This document shows, piece after piece, positions 21,807 to 33,654 of a DNA stretch of 64,000 bases. The DNA is taken from NCBI GenBank assembly GCA_021030915.1, contig JAGEMR010000106.1, positions 38,611 through 102,610 of the forward strand. The letters run 5' to 3'. This DNA comes from Astrothelium macrocarpum (lineage: Eukaryota; Ascomycota; Dothideomycetes; Trypetheliales; Trypetheliaceae). A program made the position numbers and the translations under genes. Each line of letters begins with the position of its first letter. The stretch's first letter is position 1. The notes beneath the pieces were generated by a model. That model was not told the DNA's origin. It worked only from the letters and a program-made list of their open reading frames with translations, and did not search any database.

Positions 21807-22995
21807 TCTCGGTGGGCTGGGATTTTGAAGGTGTGGGGACTGTGGAAGATCGGGATTGTTTGAGGGGAATATCGTCTCGGTCTGAGGTCGAGTTGAGAGC
21901 GGACAGCAGTACTGAGGATGCGCCTGTCTTGTTTGTCCGTATCGTTGTGAGTTTGCTCAATCGATTGACGCTAATGGTTGGTAATGGAAATATTATCCTC
22001 TCAAGAAGAAGAGATGCTCTCAATTCGGCAGCTAGAACGTGTAGGAGATGAGGTAGACTATGGCTCGTGAAATGTCATCAAGAAGCTCGCATCCAGATCG
22101 AATGCCATAAATGTATCGACGACATGTTAGATACTGAAGAAAAAATTGGGGAATGAAGCACGGTGCAATCAAAATTGTAGAAGAACATGGTAAAGACAGT
22201 CAATGACAAACAATTGGCTATGTTCATTGGGTTTGGTGCTATGCCGAGGGAGTTTACTCGACGTCACACCCAGCCTCGGATAGTCCCGAACAACGAAGAG
22301 GATAAGGTACATCTATGGCTACCGATAGCATGTGCACAGAACTTCAAAATCACGTAGCAAATTAGCACGACTTTATATGAACCAAACATGCACTCGTCCT
22401 TTCATTGCTCTATGTGCACGCGCTTCTCACTATCAACAAAGACTCTCTCATACCCTTGCCCTTTACCTCTCACTTTTCCGCCATCCAAATTTTGCTAGCT
22501 AGTCTACTCGCAAGTGGAAACAGCCCGTGCCTCATCCCCAAAAGCAAATGATGTAAAAACAAAGCAAAGGGAAGAAGCAAGCAAGACACACTCGGACACT
22601 CCAGCGCCAATCTTGTTTCGGGATGATGAGAAGTTTTCGACACCACGATGTGACGTTATATTCTAAAGTGTCTTGGTGATGAAGATGTTGGGTGTTTGTG
22701 AGGTGAGCAATGCATCTGCTTAGTCAAGGCCTAGTAGCCCCGAATTGCAGACGATAGATGAGCAGGAAGGAGAATAAAGACGAAAAGAATATCCAGACTC
22801 CGATCCGCTCGGAGCAAACGCCATGAAGCACTAGGAGGTCTAAAAATAACATGTCATGAAGCTATGCTGCATGCCTGGAGCTGTGCGAATACGAGCTTCC
22901 AGCGGAGACAGGGGTGACGAGGGCTTGTCTGGTCAAGCTACTCAACCGCGTAGTCAGAGCAGAGGAGACATGTTTGCAGATTGGACACGCCTCGC
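21807..22995. other. Intergenic, about 1.2 kb
   Basis: Holds the HIT gene promoter at left and the cyclin 3' UTR at right. No gene seen. Confidence 0.5.
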
Positions 22996-24670
22996 TCAAG
23001 AATTGCCATTGCGGCTTCTGGTCGTTGCGGACGCGTCACGGGATTCGGAGTCGTTGGCAAGATAGGTGCTGTAGTTGTCTTTAGCCCACTGTCGGACAAC
23101 GATAGAGGCTGTTGGCATTATTAGCAAGTTATTTACACAAAAGCAGTGATTCGTCTCTGCTAGTATCAACTCACCCTTGAGGAACTTTCGGCTCGCGTAT
23201 TTGCGGAAGAAGGCATCGTGAGCGACTGGGCCCTTGAGGTAATTCAGCATCAATTTGAAGACAGGCTGGATCTCTTCTTCAATATAACCGGCATAGGCAG
23301 CGAGCGTCGCGTCCCATTCGCCTCTGTCCAACACCAGCCGGGCAGTGTACATGGCGGTAGCCGCAACCAAACTACCTGGGTATGGCAGGAATCGATAATC
23401 CAAGCATCCAATCTCGAGCAGATATTTGCCTAGAGTACGCGTCTGAATGTCGTATGCGTCGGCTTTGCTGATTCTTCGGAGGAAGTTCATGGGATTAGGA
23501 TAGCTTAGATCATAGTTGAGAGCAGCCAGAACGAATCGCTCGGCAGAGAGGATCTCGTTTTCCGTGAATCCATCATCGGCAACGTGACGAAAGTTTTGGA
23601 CATGAGGAGAGAGGACTTCTTCGTATTTGGAGGCAATGAACATGGCAGTGACACCAACAAGCTGGAGTCGGTCAAGCTGGACGACTTTGCGGCTGAGGAA
23701 ACGATCGATGATGTTGACGGTAAGGAAGAGCGTTTCAGGCAAAAGTCGGAAGCGAGTGTGCACCTCGAGCAACCAATCAACGAGAATACCTCGCATCTTC
23801 CACTCTAGCTCGTCTTGAGAGTCCATGTAGTTTGGGTTGGGTAGGGTTGAAATCTCAAGTTCTTTGAGATAGTCAAAGATTTCATGAACGTACTCAGCAA
23901 CCATAAGTGGGTCACCCATATCCTCCGTGTCGAGGTCCTTAGCCTGATCTTCATCTTCGTCCTCGACATCCTTTTCTAGGAAATCATCGTTCACGGGATC
24001 TGGGCGGCTTTGCGAGTTTAAGGATAGATTTATCCTGAGGGACTGGTGGGTCATGTTCTCAGTCACTGGAGGAGCTTGATTCTCATTAGCCGGGTGAGCG
24101 GCATCTTCGTCTTGAGGTGTCGATGTCGAAACGGTAACGCGTTTCTTGGTCGTGTTTCCAATTACACCAGATCCACTTGCTGGCCTCTTCAATTCCGAAG
24201 CGGCAGCGCTTTTATCCTTGGTGGTCAAGATGGAACGTGTTGAGTTGGCTCTCGATGGCTTCTGTATCTTTGTTGGTGCCGCAGCCTTGGAGACAAGTCC
24301 AGACGTTGCCTTGCCCATGGTGCCTTTCTTGACTTCCTTGTCTTTGCCTTGATTCTTTTGCGAATCATTTTTTACAACATTGCTCACGTCACCAAGCGCG
24401 GCGCGTTTTCTCGTGCCGGCGTTGCCATTGGAGAGGGTGGATTGGGAGCGTTTCGGTGCAAGTGGCTTCTTCATTTCATCAATACCTGATTCAATAGCTC
24501 CACCGACTGCTGCAGCTTTGGCGCGTGTCAAGCGTTGACTCCCAGCGTTCTCGTCGTTCTCGTTTGTGACTGCACGTCGTGCAGTAGTACGGTTCTTCAA
24601 AGATAGGTTAGTCTGGCTGAAGGTATAGAGTGGAATGTTATGAGGCCAAAAGAACGCGTACCTGTGGCAT
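22996..24670 (-). CDS. G2/mitotic B-type cyclin
   Basis: Three exons: 24670-24662 (only 9 nt, MPQ), 24594-23175 and 23108-22996. Introns are 67 bp (GTACGC...AAG) and 66 bp (GTGAGT...CAG). The product is 513 aa. An N-terminal destruction box RAALGDVSN is present, so APC/C-driven proteolysis is expected. The cyclin box opens with MRGILVDWLLEVH (the MRAIL motif that docks Cdk1 substrates) and continues with FIASKYEEVLSPHVQNF. The second cyclin fold ends in KYASRKFLKASIVVRQWAK, completed across intron 2. It resembles Aspergillus NimE / yeast Clb proteins. The 66-bp intron is in frame and lacks a stop; retention would insert 22 residues into the C-terminal cyclin fold. Confidence 0.93.
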
Positions 24671-25651
24671 TATGTCTAATATGTAGATGATATCACGTGA
24701 ATTGCCAGATGTTCACGGGACGCGTGAGAATTTAACACAAGTCAGAGGCAAGTAATTAAGTTGTGGGTACTGTGGGTGGAAATGGTCATTTAGTAAGGTA
24801 GACTATCAAAGTGTGAAGGTTTTGGTCACGGGACGTCAACAAACCTCGATATTGGGAGGATGGGAAGTTCTGTATCGTCAAAGATACGAGACCCAGCTCG
24901 AGATGCTTGTTGAGAATGGTCGTATAATGTCGACAGATAACATCAAGTGCACATCGAGTATCAATGTACAATATCAGGTACTGACACGATCATGCACTCG
25001 AGCAATGGCGGGGCGTCGACCAGCGGTTGGGGAAAAGATTTCAGGCAATGTTCGATCCGTATCCAAAGAACGGATAGAGAAGGGTGTGCACGAGTATGGA
25101 CGTGAATTATGGAGGAGTGGTGTTCAGGTGAAGAGCGCGGTGGGCTGGAGGTTGTTGATGCAGAGATGCTCAGGCTCGGGTAAGGCGTTGGAACGCGGCG
25201 ACCGTGTTTATGATGCGGCCTGGTCTAAGCACACTGCACCTTTAGTCCATCGACACCGCAACGACAACAACCATTATCCACAAGCAACGCTGGGAACACG
25301 ACTGGAAATTTCTTGAAAGTATTCTGGGTGTCACAATCTACACGTCAACTAGAAAATTTTTCTCATCACCTATTCAATGACTGCTCCATGAAGACATGTT
25401 TATGAACGGAAGCAATGCTGGTCTCCAGGCCAACATGGTGTTCTCTGCGCGTATCTTGGGCGCGGCGATCGTGTCTCGGCATTATCCGCGCACAAATCCT
25501 TGCATAAGCGCACACAGCGGATCAACGCGTTTCATTGGCCACAAAATTTATCTCGACTCCATCTTCAACTCTTCCGCTTGACCTACCTGAGCTCCATCTA
25601 TTCCATCGCTGCGCCCATTCAATTGGGCCAGCACATTTATCTCTGCTCATC
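24671..25651. promoter_or_regulatory. Divergent promoter region, cyclin B / mitoribosomal uL2m
   Basis: About 980 bp between divergent ATGs. A 167-codon plus-strand frame (24813-25316) lacks recognisable features and is not annotated. Confidence 0.4.
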
Positions 25652-27128
25652 ATGTTGCAGCCACGGTCGCTGCTTTATACGGCAGCATCACCAAGAAACA
25701 CCTGTCTTCCCTGCCTCCTCCGCCGCTATGCGACTGCTGTTGAACCTGTTGCTACCACCCGTGCGTCCTCTCCTATACAACCCATCGTCACGACTCCCGA
25801 GACCTCCACTGCCGCTCTGAAAACCGCCAACACCCCTACTCCAAATCGTCCGCCTACGACATCCCGCCGTCAAGCCAATGTCTTCGCCCTCAAGACTTAC
25901 AAGCCCAAAACCCCTGGCCTCCGTCATCTACGTCGCCCCATCAACGACCATCTCTGGCCAGGAGGCCCCTATCGACCACTCACTTTCCCAAAAGTTGGTG
26001 GGGGTAAAGGTGGACGTAACAACCGTGGCCGGGTGACAGTGAGACATCGTGGTGGCGGTGTGCGGCGACGCATCCGTACTGTCGACTACGAACGCACCGC
26101 GCCAGGCCCACATCGGGTTATGAGGATCGAATACGATCCGAATCGATCCGCGCATCTCGCGCTGCTGGAGCAGGAGAAAACGGGTACGAAGAGCTACATC
26201 ATTGCTGCCGAGGGAATGAGAGAGGGGGATGTGGTCGAGTCGTTTCGAGCCGGTATACCGCGCAAGCTGCTGGACGAGATGGGCGGCGTGCCTGATCCAG
26301 GCATGTTGGCCGTGAAGACGGCGTTGCGAGGCAATTGTCTGCCGATTCGCATGGTGCCGTTGGGTAGTCAGGTATTCAATGTAGGATCGGCGCCGAACAG
26401 GGGTGGAGTGTTTTGTAGAAGCGCGGGAACGTATGCGACGGTGGTGTCGAAGACGGAGAGGGCTGATATCAAGAAGGGGGTCAAGGCGGGGGAAGAAGGG
26501 GTTGACGGTGTGGAACAGGGAAAGACGAGCGATGGTAAACCGCTATCGACCTCTCCAGCCGATCCCAGCTCTCCATCCACCACGAATGCTGTAGGGCCTC
26601 CTCATTCGACTGGCAGTGCCGTCTCTTCGACAATCAAAAAGCCGATGGCTATATCAAAGAAGAAACGCAACAAGGGCGAGTTCCTGGACGTCATTGTTCG
26701 CCTCCAGTCTGGCGAGCTGCGGAAGGTTGCTCCTGATGCGTGTTGCACTGTAGGCGTGGCTTCAAATCCACACTGGCATTTTCGGCAGCTCGGAAAGGCA
26801 GGAAGGGCGCGATGGCTCAATCGTCGGCCATCGGTGCGCGGTGTGGCAATGAATGCTGGTAAATCACCTCTTCCCCTCCAATACTATATTCCTCGAAACT
26901 ATCTCTACAGCGCCTTTTGACTTTGAATTATCATGACTGACACGCTTACCAGCTGATCATCCTCACGGTGGTGGACGTGGAAAATCAAAGGGAAACAGGA
27001 TTCCTGTGAGTCCTTGGGGTACGCCGGCGAAGAGTGGATATAAGACGAGGAAGAAACGAAATGCCCATGTTTTCTTGGTGCAGGATCGGGAAAGAAACCA
27101 AGGAAAGAGACGGAGTAAGAATGTGTAG
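25652..27128 (+). CDS. RML2: Mitochondrial ribosomal protein uL2m
   Basis: Two exons, 25652-26858 and 26953-27128, with a 94-bp intron (GTAAAT...CCAG). The product is 460 aa. The start at 25652 gives MLQPRSLLYTAASPRNT, an Arg/Ser-rich mitochondrial presequence. The body matches bacterial L2: GRNNRGRVTVRHRGGG, then RTVDYERTAPGPHRV. The highly conserved L2 signature VRGVAMNA-ADHPHGGGRGKS is reconstituted exactly across the intron. L2 supports the peptidyl-transferase centre of the large subunit. A Ser/Thr/Pro- and Lys-rich insert of about 90 residues in the middle (near 26450-26660) is absent from bacterial L2 and typical of fungal mitoribosomal expansion. Confidence 0.94.
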
Positions 27129-27838
27129 TTGTTACTCTTGCGGGGCATCTTGTTTGATATGCATCTACTTTGAGGTTTGCATATGCTAGATTACGAAGCT
27201 GTGATAAATAGAGTTGTATACTAGGCCATCGTGGGAGATGATCAAGCGCATTGTATATGCGCCCAATGATCTTAGGCACACGTATCTCCATTATTGTAAA
27301 ACATGGTCCTGAGCGTAACTAAAAGTGTTAGAGCTCCCCATATACATCAGCAACTTTTAGCATGTATGAATTCAAAACATCCTTGAATAGCCATTTGATT
27401 CGTGTAGCAATGGTTTACCTTTGCAAGTCAATGCAGCCAAATTCATATCCGTGCTAGACAAGTTGGTCAATGCCGCGGTATAGTTGTTGTTTCTTAAAAA
27501 TATTGTATAAGATTATAACTAAGTTTATACTAATGGACTGGAATCTATACAGTGTAAGGTTATGTACGTGAAAGAAAAAGCTGTCACTCCCATCGACTGT
27601 TCAGCAAAGACCAGCCAGCCAGGAAGCATTTCCCCGAGCAACCGTTTGTATCCTCCATATAGTGAGAACAAGCAATCATAGGGCAAGTCGACGAGAGAAA
27701 GACAATATTTCCCGTCGTAAATTTCACGCCATGCCCAGCCGTATCAAAACGTCTCTGCGAATCGTCTTGCCGTTCAAGTCATCACCCACGCTCGTATCCT
27801 ACCTCACAATAGCCATATCATACACAAGGTAGCACCAT
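27129..27838. other. Intergenic between convergent genes
   Basis: About 700 bp, locally AT-rich near 27480-27560. No gene seen. Confidence 0.5.
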
Positions 27839-28908
27839 CTATCCATCAAAATACTGCACCTCCACATCACACGGCCCCACACCCACCAACGGCTTCTGAT
27901 CATTCGGATACAGAATCACTTGCAGCCTTCCCTCTGGCGTAACAGGACACCCACCGTCACTGATCATCAACGCACACGTCGCATTGGCCGCTTGATACTC
28001 ATACTGCACGCACCCAGCCGTCTCCATTTCGAAGCAGGTTTGACAGCACGCCTGCATGCTGCTGTTCGCATACAACACCTGTCGCGGCTCGCCAACGGGA
28101 AAGCCAACGCCGTCGCCGTCGTACTCGGAGTTCCAGTCTACTGTGCCTTGGAAGTAACCGTAGTTGGCGCTGGCATCGCACGCAGCCAACGTCGTCGTTG
28201 CCTGGGCGGCCTCCGAGAAGGTGTAGGTGGACGTGGCGGTTGCCGTGGCGGTAAAGATCTTCTGTGTGCGTGTGGTGGCCGTGACACTGTAGGCGCAGTT
28301 GCAGGCGCTAGAGTATGCGGAAGGGTTGGCGCATGCGGACTGGGCATAGGCGGGCATAGCGGAGGCGTTCACACTGTTGAGAGTAGCGGAGGTAGTTGCG
28401 GAGACGGGAGCGGAGGCAGTGTCCGTGCTGTCACCATAGGCTTGACGTTTTGCTGCTACTGCTGCTGATGCGGCGGCGGCAGCAGTGGTGCTAGCAGCGT
28501 TTGGGGAGAGAGCATAAGCGGTGACAAAGGTGGTAGTGTAGACGACTTCGGAATTGACACCGGTGACGAAGGTGCTGAAAGGAGGAAAGAATCAATATTG
28601 ATGTTTTCCGAGGTGCAGAAGTGTGGAAGAAATCGATACAGTTGTTTTTCGAGATGCAGGAATGCGGAAATTATGAAAATTGGCAATTTGAGAAAGTACA
28701 ATGCTTCAGCCTGGCGGTAACTGGAAATCACTTACTAGCCATTCGTCACAGTGGCCGTAGCATCCATGTAGGCTACACAGTCGGAGCTGGCGGTAGAGAC
28801 AGACTGAATCGCTTGCTGGCAAGCATCTACAGCACAGGAGTCTTGTCGAGGAAATACAAGGCCATTGACGCCGATGATGATTGGACTTAGGAAAAATAGC
28901 GATCGCAT
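27839..28908 (-). CDS. Secreted Thr/Ala-rich protein with a Cys-rich PAN/Apple-like C-terminus
   Basis: Two exons, 28908-28736 and 28574-27839, with a 161-bp intron (GTAAGT...CAG). The product is 302 aa. A signal peptide (MRSLFFLSPIIIGVNGLVF) is followed by a short Cys-containing module (DSCAVDACQQAI ... SSDCVAYM). A long Ser/Thr/Ala-rich, probably O-glycosylated stretch with a KR processing-like site follows. The C-terminal 100 residues hold paired cysteines (QACCQTCFEM, AGCVQYEYQAANATCALMI, GGCP, GPCDVEVQYF) in a pattern resembling the PAN/Apple-type domains of fungal surface proteins. No GPI-anchor signal is evident. A role at the cell surface or in the secretome is likely; binding partner unknown. 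The domain call is by pattern only. Confidence 0.8.
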
Positions 28909-30376
28909 GGTATAGGTCAGGATTGTACAGTGTTCTTGCAGGAACGAATGAAGGAGCAGTTTGGAATACGCTTCTAGGAAAGTTGGAAGGTTGAAAAGTT
29001 GTGAAAAAAAAGAAAGAGGGATAACGGTCAAGCATATATGATGGAAAATTAAAAAAAGAACATTATAGTGGTGCAGAAATTGATGGGCTTTGCCTCCCAC
29101 AATAACTTCAATTTTCGTGGTTTCCTCATGGGTCCCTCACTTATCAATCAACCAGCGCCCGTTTTGGCACCTTTCCAGGGTCGCGGGCCCCTGCAGCGCC
29201 TCAACAACAAGCACAAACGGCACGCACTTTGCCTAGAAGATTCATAACTCGTATTAGCTCCAGCAAACGGTTCCGATGCCAGTCCAGCACGCGGCCGAGG
29301 AAAGCCCCGGATGGCAGTCGCTCCGTGCCTACACGCTGCTGTCCATCTGAACCAGCGTGATACAATCTAGATAAAGGTTGTTGCCCGGCGGCGACCGCAT
29401 CAGAGATCCAGGAGTCCCAGGACTAGGTTACATGTGATGCTCCCTTGTGCTAACCCACCTAGCCCTGTTGTCTATTTTGTTATGCAACGCGGGCGCCCAC
29501 TCTCCCAGGTACCACGCCCTGTTCCGGGAGGCCTGAAGGCAATCCGTGTTTGCCATTCTCGGTCTGGCTCCAAGAATCTAGAAGGACCCGCTCCCGTCCG
29601 TCCTCATTCGAACTTCGTCCCGGTCTGACGAGGCCTCAGTTAGATAGACGAGCTGGACGGCCAGAGTGCTGGCTTCGACTGGGCCTGCCCCCAACAGCTC
29701 CGGCAGCTAATCTTAAATCCGTCAGAACCTTGACCTCCCCCTCGTGGTGCCTGCTGGGTGCGCATTTCATAAGCACCATGCGAAGCAACCAACCGGAACG
29801 CCGCCTTGGGGCCATCCTTGGCCGATCTGCGTAAGAGATGTGGCGATCCCCCCCCCTCTCGTGCCAGGCCGAGTCGGTGAATCACCAGTAGTGACGCTAT
29901 CCATCCACGCCCTCTTCTTACCAGTGGCTTGGGACAGGCCGTGGACAGGCTGGTCAGGATCGTCTCTTTGACTGCCTTTCAGCCCTGCCAGCGGCTGAAT
30001 TTAGAGATTGTAGCTGAAGCCATCTAGTAAATGAGGAACAATAGTGATTAGTTAGCCTTCATCATCCTACCAACCCGCTATATTCTACCCCAATCTCTGT
30101 CATCTATCTCCAAGTTTCGTGCTGTCTTCCCTTCCGCAGATGCTCGGAAGGCAGCTGTTTTCCTTCGAGCTTCCGCCCTAATCATCGCGCCGTTGGACGT
30201 CAATGTGCTTTACGTCCACAACCGTGTGGATCTGAAGCTACTTCCTGTACCACCGTTGAACTCTTCGGCTCAATTTTGCCTCTTGCTTACGTCTCATCTA
30301 CCCACCTTTCCAGTAACACGGTCACACAGGACTCCGCTCGGGACCACTTTGGCCGCCATAATTTATACCAGTCATT
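28909..30376. other. Long intergenic region upstream of the Zn2Cys6 gene
   Basis: About 1.47 kb between divergent starts. The middle (29100-29950) is GC-rich with no domain-bearing frame. Fungal regulators often have long leaders, so part of it may be 5' UTR. Confidence 0.4.
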
Positions 30377-33300
30377 ATGCCGTCTGGCTCAGAAAGTCCA
30401 GGCGATGACTACTTCAACGATCTGTCGCAACAACCTCCGGAGAACAACGGAACAGCGGCGCAGCAGCAAAGGAAGGGCAGTGGTGATGCGGATGCAACCA
30501 GCGACAATGGGAACAACAACAACAATAATAACAGCAATGCGAATAAACAAAAGCGGATCGCATGTGTGGTGTGTCGGAAGAGAAAATTGCGATGCGACGG
30601 AGAGAAGCCCAGTTGTGGGACATGTAAACGGTTAGCACATGAGTGTGCATACGATGAGGTTCGGCGAAAGAGTGGTCCGAAGAGGGGATATGTCAAGGCG
30701 CTGGAAGCTCGATTAGGTAGGTGATTGGTTTTGCTACAACAGGAAATGATGAAAGCGGTTGAGACTAATCCAAATCTTGAACTGCAGCTCAAGTGGAAAC
30801 GCTACTCAAGGATCAAAATGCGGACGTGTCAAGTAAAGAAGGGGCAAATGCAGGAACCACGGATTTTCCTGGTTCCACCATCCATCATTCCGCATTGAAT
30901 ATGGTGCCAGAGAACCCAAATATCCTAATGGGCGAAGCACACGACCAGGGTATAGAGGCAATGGCAAGGTTCGTTGGCCGCACCAGCATGCCAGGTGCAG
31001 ACGTCTTCACTGGTTCACTGGGGGAAATGCCCATCGATCAACCAGGAGATGACTCGTTTCCTTGGGAAATGATTAGTTTGGGACTAGAAGAACCGTTACC
31101 ATCTCAAGATATTGTTAATGAATTGTATGTTGATCAGCCTCACAACCAGTCAACCAGAGACTAACTCTACAAAGACACCAAATCTATTTCGACAGGGTTC
31201 ATCCTGCTGCGCCAATAATACATCGGCCACGATACTTGGCTGCATTCAATCTTTCGCCACAGATGCGCCCTCCGATTTCTCTCCGATATATGGTATGGTG
31301 TCTCGCAGCTTCAATCACTGACAAGTACGAAGGCATGCAACACATTTTCTATGAACGTTCTCGGAAATACCTCCAAAACGATGAAATGAGAGGGTATGGT
31401 GAGAGCATCATATCCGTGGCCAACTGTCAGGCCTGGGTTCTTGCTGCCATGTATGAATTCAAAAACATGTACTTCCCTCGCGCGTGGCTGAGTACAGCTC
31501 GTGCGTGCAAATTGGCCGAGATGATGGGTTTGCATCGATTAGATGGTGAAGGTTTGGATGTAAAACAATGCATTCCGCCTCCCAGAGACTGGACAGAAAG
31601 AGAAGAAAGAAGACGGACGTTCTGGGCGTGTTTCGCGTCGGATAGGTATGCCAGTGTTGGGACTGGGTGGCCGATGACGATAGATGAACAAGATGTATGG
31701 GAACCGTCTTCAAAGTCAATCGAAACGGCTGACGAATGCAAAACAGATCAAGACGAATCTTCCCAGTACGGAAGAAGCCTTCGAGAAAAGCAAGCTCCAG
31801 CGATCAATATCTTTAGAGCAAGCACTAACTCCGACTGGTGCTTCGTCTCTCTCGCCGTTTTCCGGTGTGGTTGTACTTGCCTGCCTCTTTGGTCGGAATC
31901 TCCTTCATCTGCATCGTCCAGGCTCTAACGATAATGATGATGACCTCAATGGAGAGTTTTGGAAACGCCACCGAAGCATGGAGCAAATTCTACTCAACAC
32001 TTCCTTGGCTTTGCCCGATCATCTCCGGTTACCATCCGGAATCAGCGACCCTAACATTGTTTTCCTAAACATGAACATCCACACATCCGCAATTTGTTTA
32101 CATCAGGCAGCGATTTTCAAGGCAGACAAGAACAAACTTCCTACCAATATCGCCGCCGAAAGCAAGGTTCGGTGTATCACCTCAGCAGCGCAGATAGCGA
32201 GCATCATGCGCATGATCAGCCACACGGATCTTTCAGGGGTAGGCTTCCTGTCCATCCTGAATGGTGTTCAAGGCTCACTAATGATTGGTTGTAGATGAGC
32301 CCATTCATGTCTTTCTGCCTTTACGTTGCTGCACGTGTCTTTGTTCAATATCTCAAATCTCGACCCAAGGATCCCCAAGTTCGATCATCATTACAGTTCC
32401 TTCTTAGAGCGATGCAAGCCCTCAGACGGAGAAACCCATTGACAGACTCCTTCCTCGTGCAACTGGACGTGGACTTGGAGGGCACGGGCCTGGAAATAGT
32501 GAAGAGCAATTCCCAAAATTATCATCAAGCAGCCCAGGTAAAGTGCCTTTGCAATCCCTTATTTGCCAAGTTCGATCAAAGGACGTCAAACCTTTTCCAA
32601 AGCCATACTAACTCATCTCTACTAGGACCAAATCCAGAACGATGTAACTTGTGTTCCAATTTTTGAGATTCGTGATCATCAAGCCCAAGCCGCACGTGTG
32701 TCAAATACACAGCCACAACCCAATGAACGAACTCAGGACATTTACGAATATGTTCGCAGTGAGCCTTCATTTGACCAATTCTCAACTTCGGCCGTGCCCA
32801 ATGCCTCGGCTCCCAGTTTTAACGAATTTTCTTATACAATGGATTTTGATTCTACGGGCCAAAGCATTGCCAGAGGGCCACCTCATTTTAGTCTAAACGC
32901 CAACAATACCGAAAGTCCCACTATGGAGCTCCCAAGCCGGCAACGTAGCCCTTTTCTCCAGAACCAAGGATCCCAACAAAAGAGCCCGTTTATGCAATCC
33001 CGCAATAATTCTCCTTTCCTTCCCTCTCAACAACGCGATCCTTTGAACCTCAACGCTTCTGACGGCGACGGCATGGATACTACACCGGACTCCCATTCTG
33101 GCACTACAGACCATGCCTCTCCTTCCACTCAGCACTCGCAGCATGCCTCCAGCCGCACCTCAACTAGCTACTCACCCCACCCCCACCCCCATCCCGACGA
33201 CCCAACCGTCTCGCGGCTCACCAACCCAAGCCTCGCTCGATCCACTCACCTCGGTCCTGACAACTTCTCCAGCGGTGGTACTGGCATCTTCGGCACACGC

Positions 33301-33654
33301 CAAGAATTCGAAGACTTCACCTCACAGTTATACGATTCGTCGGTGTCATCCGGTATGCGTGCCAACGAGCACCACAACATCACCAATTCCAACACCAATA
33401 GGATCAATGGTAGTGACCACAGTAATGGCAGCAATGATCAGGCAACAGCGCCAACTACTGGGACGGAATCCACTGGCGATGCGGCAGCTGCCGTAGGTGG
33501 ATTTGTCGGCTTCCCAGACTGGAATCTTGACCCAACTCTGGGGACGCATGCACAAACAGGATATCTGTCGACGGGCCTGACGCCGGCTGGACCGGGTCCA
33601 GGGGACTGGAGTCAGATGCTGGAGGGAATGAGTGGGTGGGAGGGAATGAGATGA
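30377..33654 (+). CDS. Zn2Cys6 fungal transcription factor
   Basis: Six exons: 30377-30716, 30788-31124, 31175-31694, 31747-32238, 32295-32537 and 32626-33654. The five introns are 50-88 bp. The product is 986 aa. The binuclear zinc cluster occupies residues 63-90 (CVVCRKRKLRC then CGTCKRLAHEC), followed by SGPKRGYVKALEARLAQVET, a linker plus coiled coil. The fungal-specific regulator domain follows: HQIYFDRVHPAAPIIHRPRY, the FWACFASDRYASVGTGWPMT signature, FGRNLLHLHRP, and MSPFMSFCLYVAARVFVQYL. The C-terminal 340 residues are Ser/Asn/Gln-rich with acidic patches, likely an activation region. The DNA-binding and linker sequence reminds me of the CLR-1/ClrA cellulose-response group, but that is recollection and unproven. 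Every junction restores the family consensus, which supports the model. Confidence 0.9.

Noticed and set aside
21397..22023. 208-codon minus frame over the HIT gene
   Set aside because: Shadow in another frame of a GC-rich coding sequence; the HIT motif is in the other frame.
25046..25062. tRNA T-loop-like GTTCGATCC
   Set aside because: No acceptor, D-arm or anticodon stem can be folded around it. I found no credible tRNA, rRNA or CRISPR array in the window.
24813..25316. 167-codon plus frame in the cyclin/uL2m promoter
   Set aside because: Random-looking composition and no splice or domain support.
28909..30376. Possible secondary-metabolite or effector cluster around the Zn2Cys6 gene
   Set aside because: No synthase, P450, transporter or tailoring enzyme sits nearby; neighbours are a secreted protein and a relic zone.
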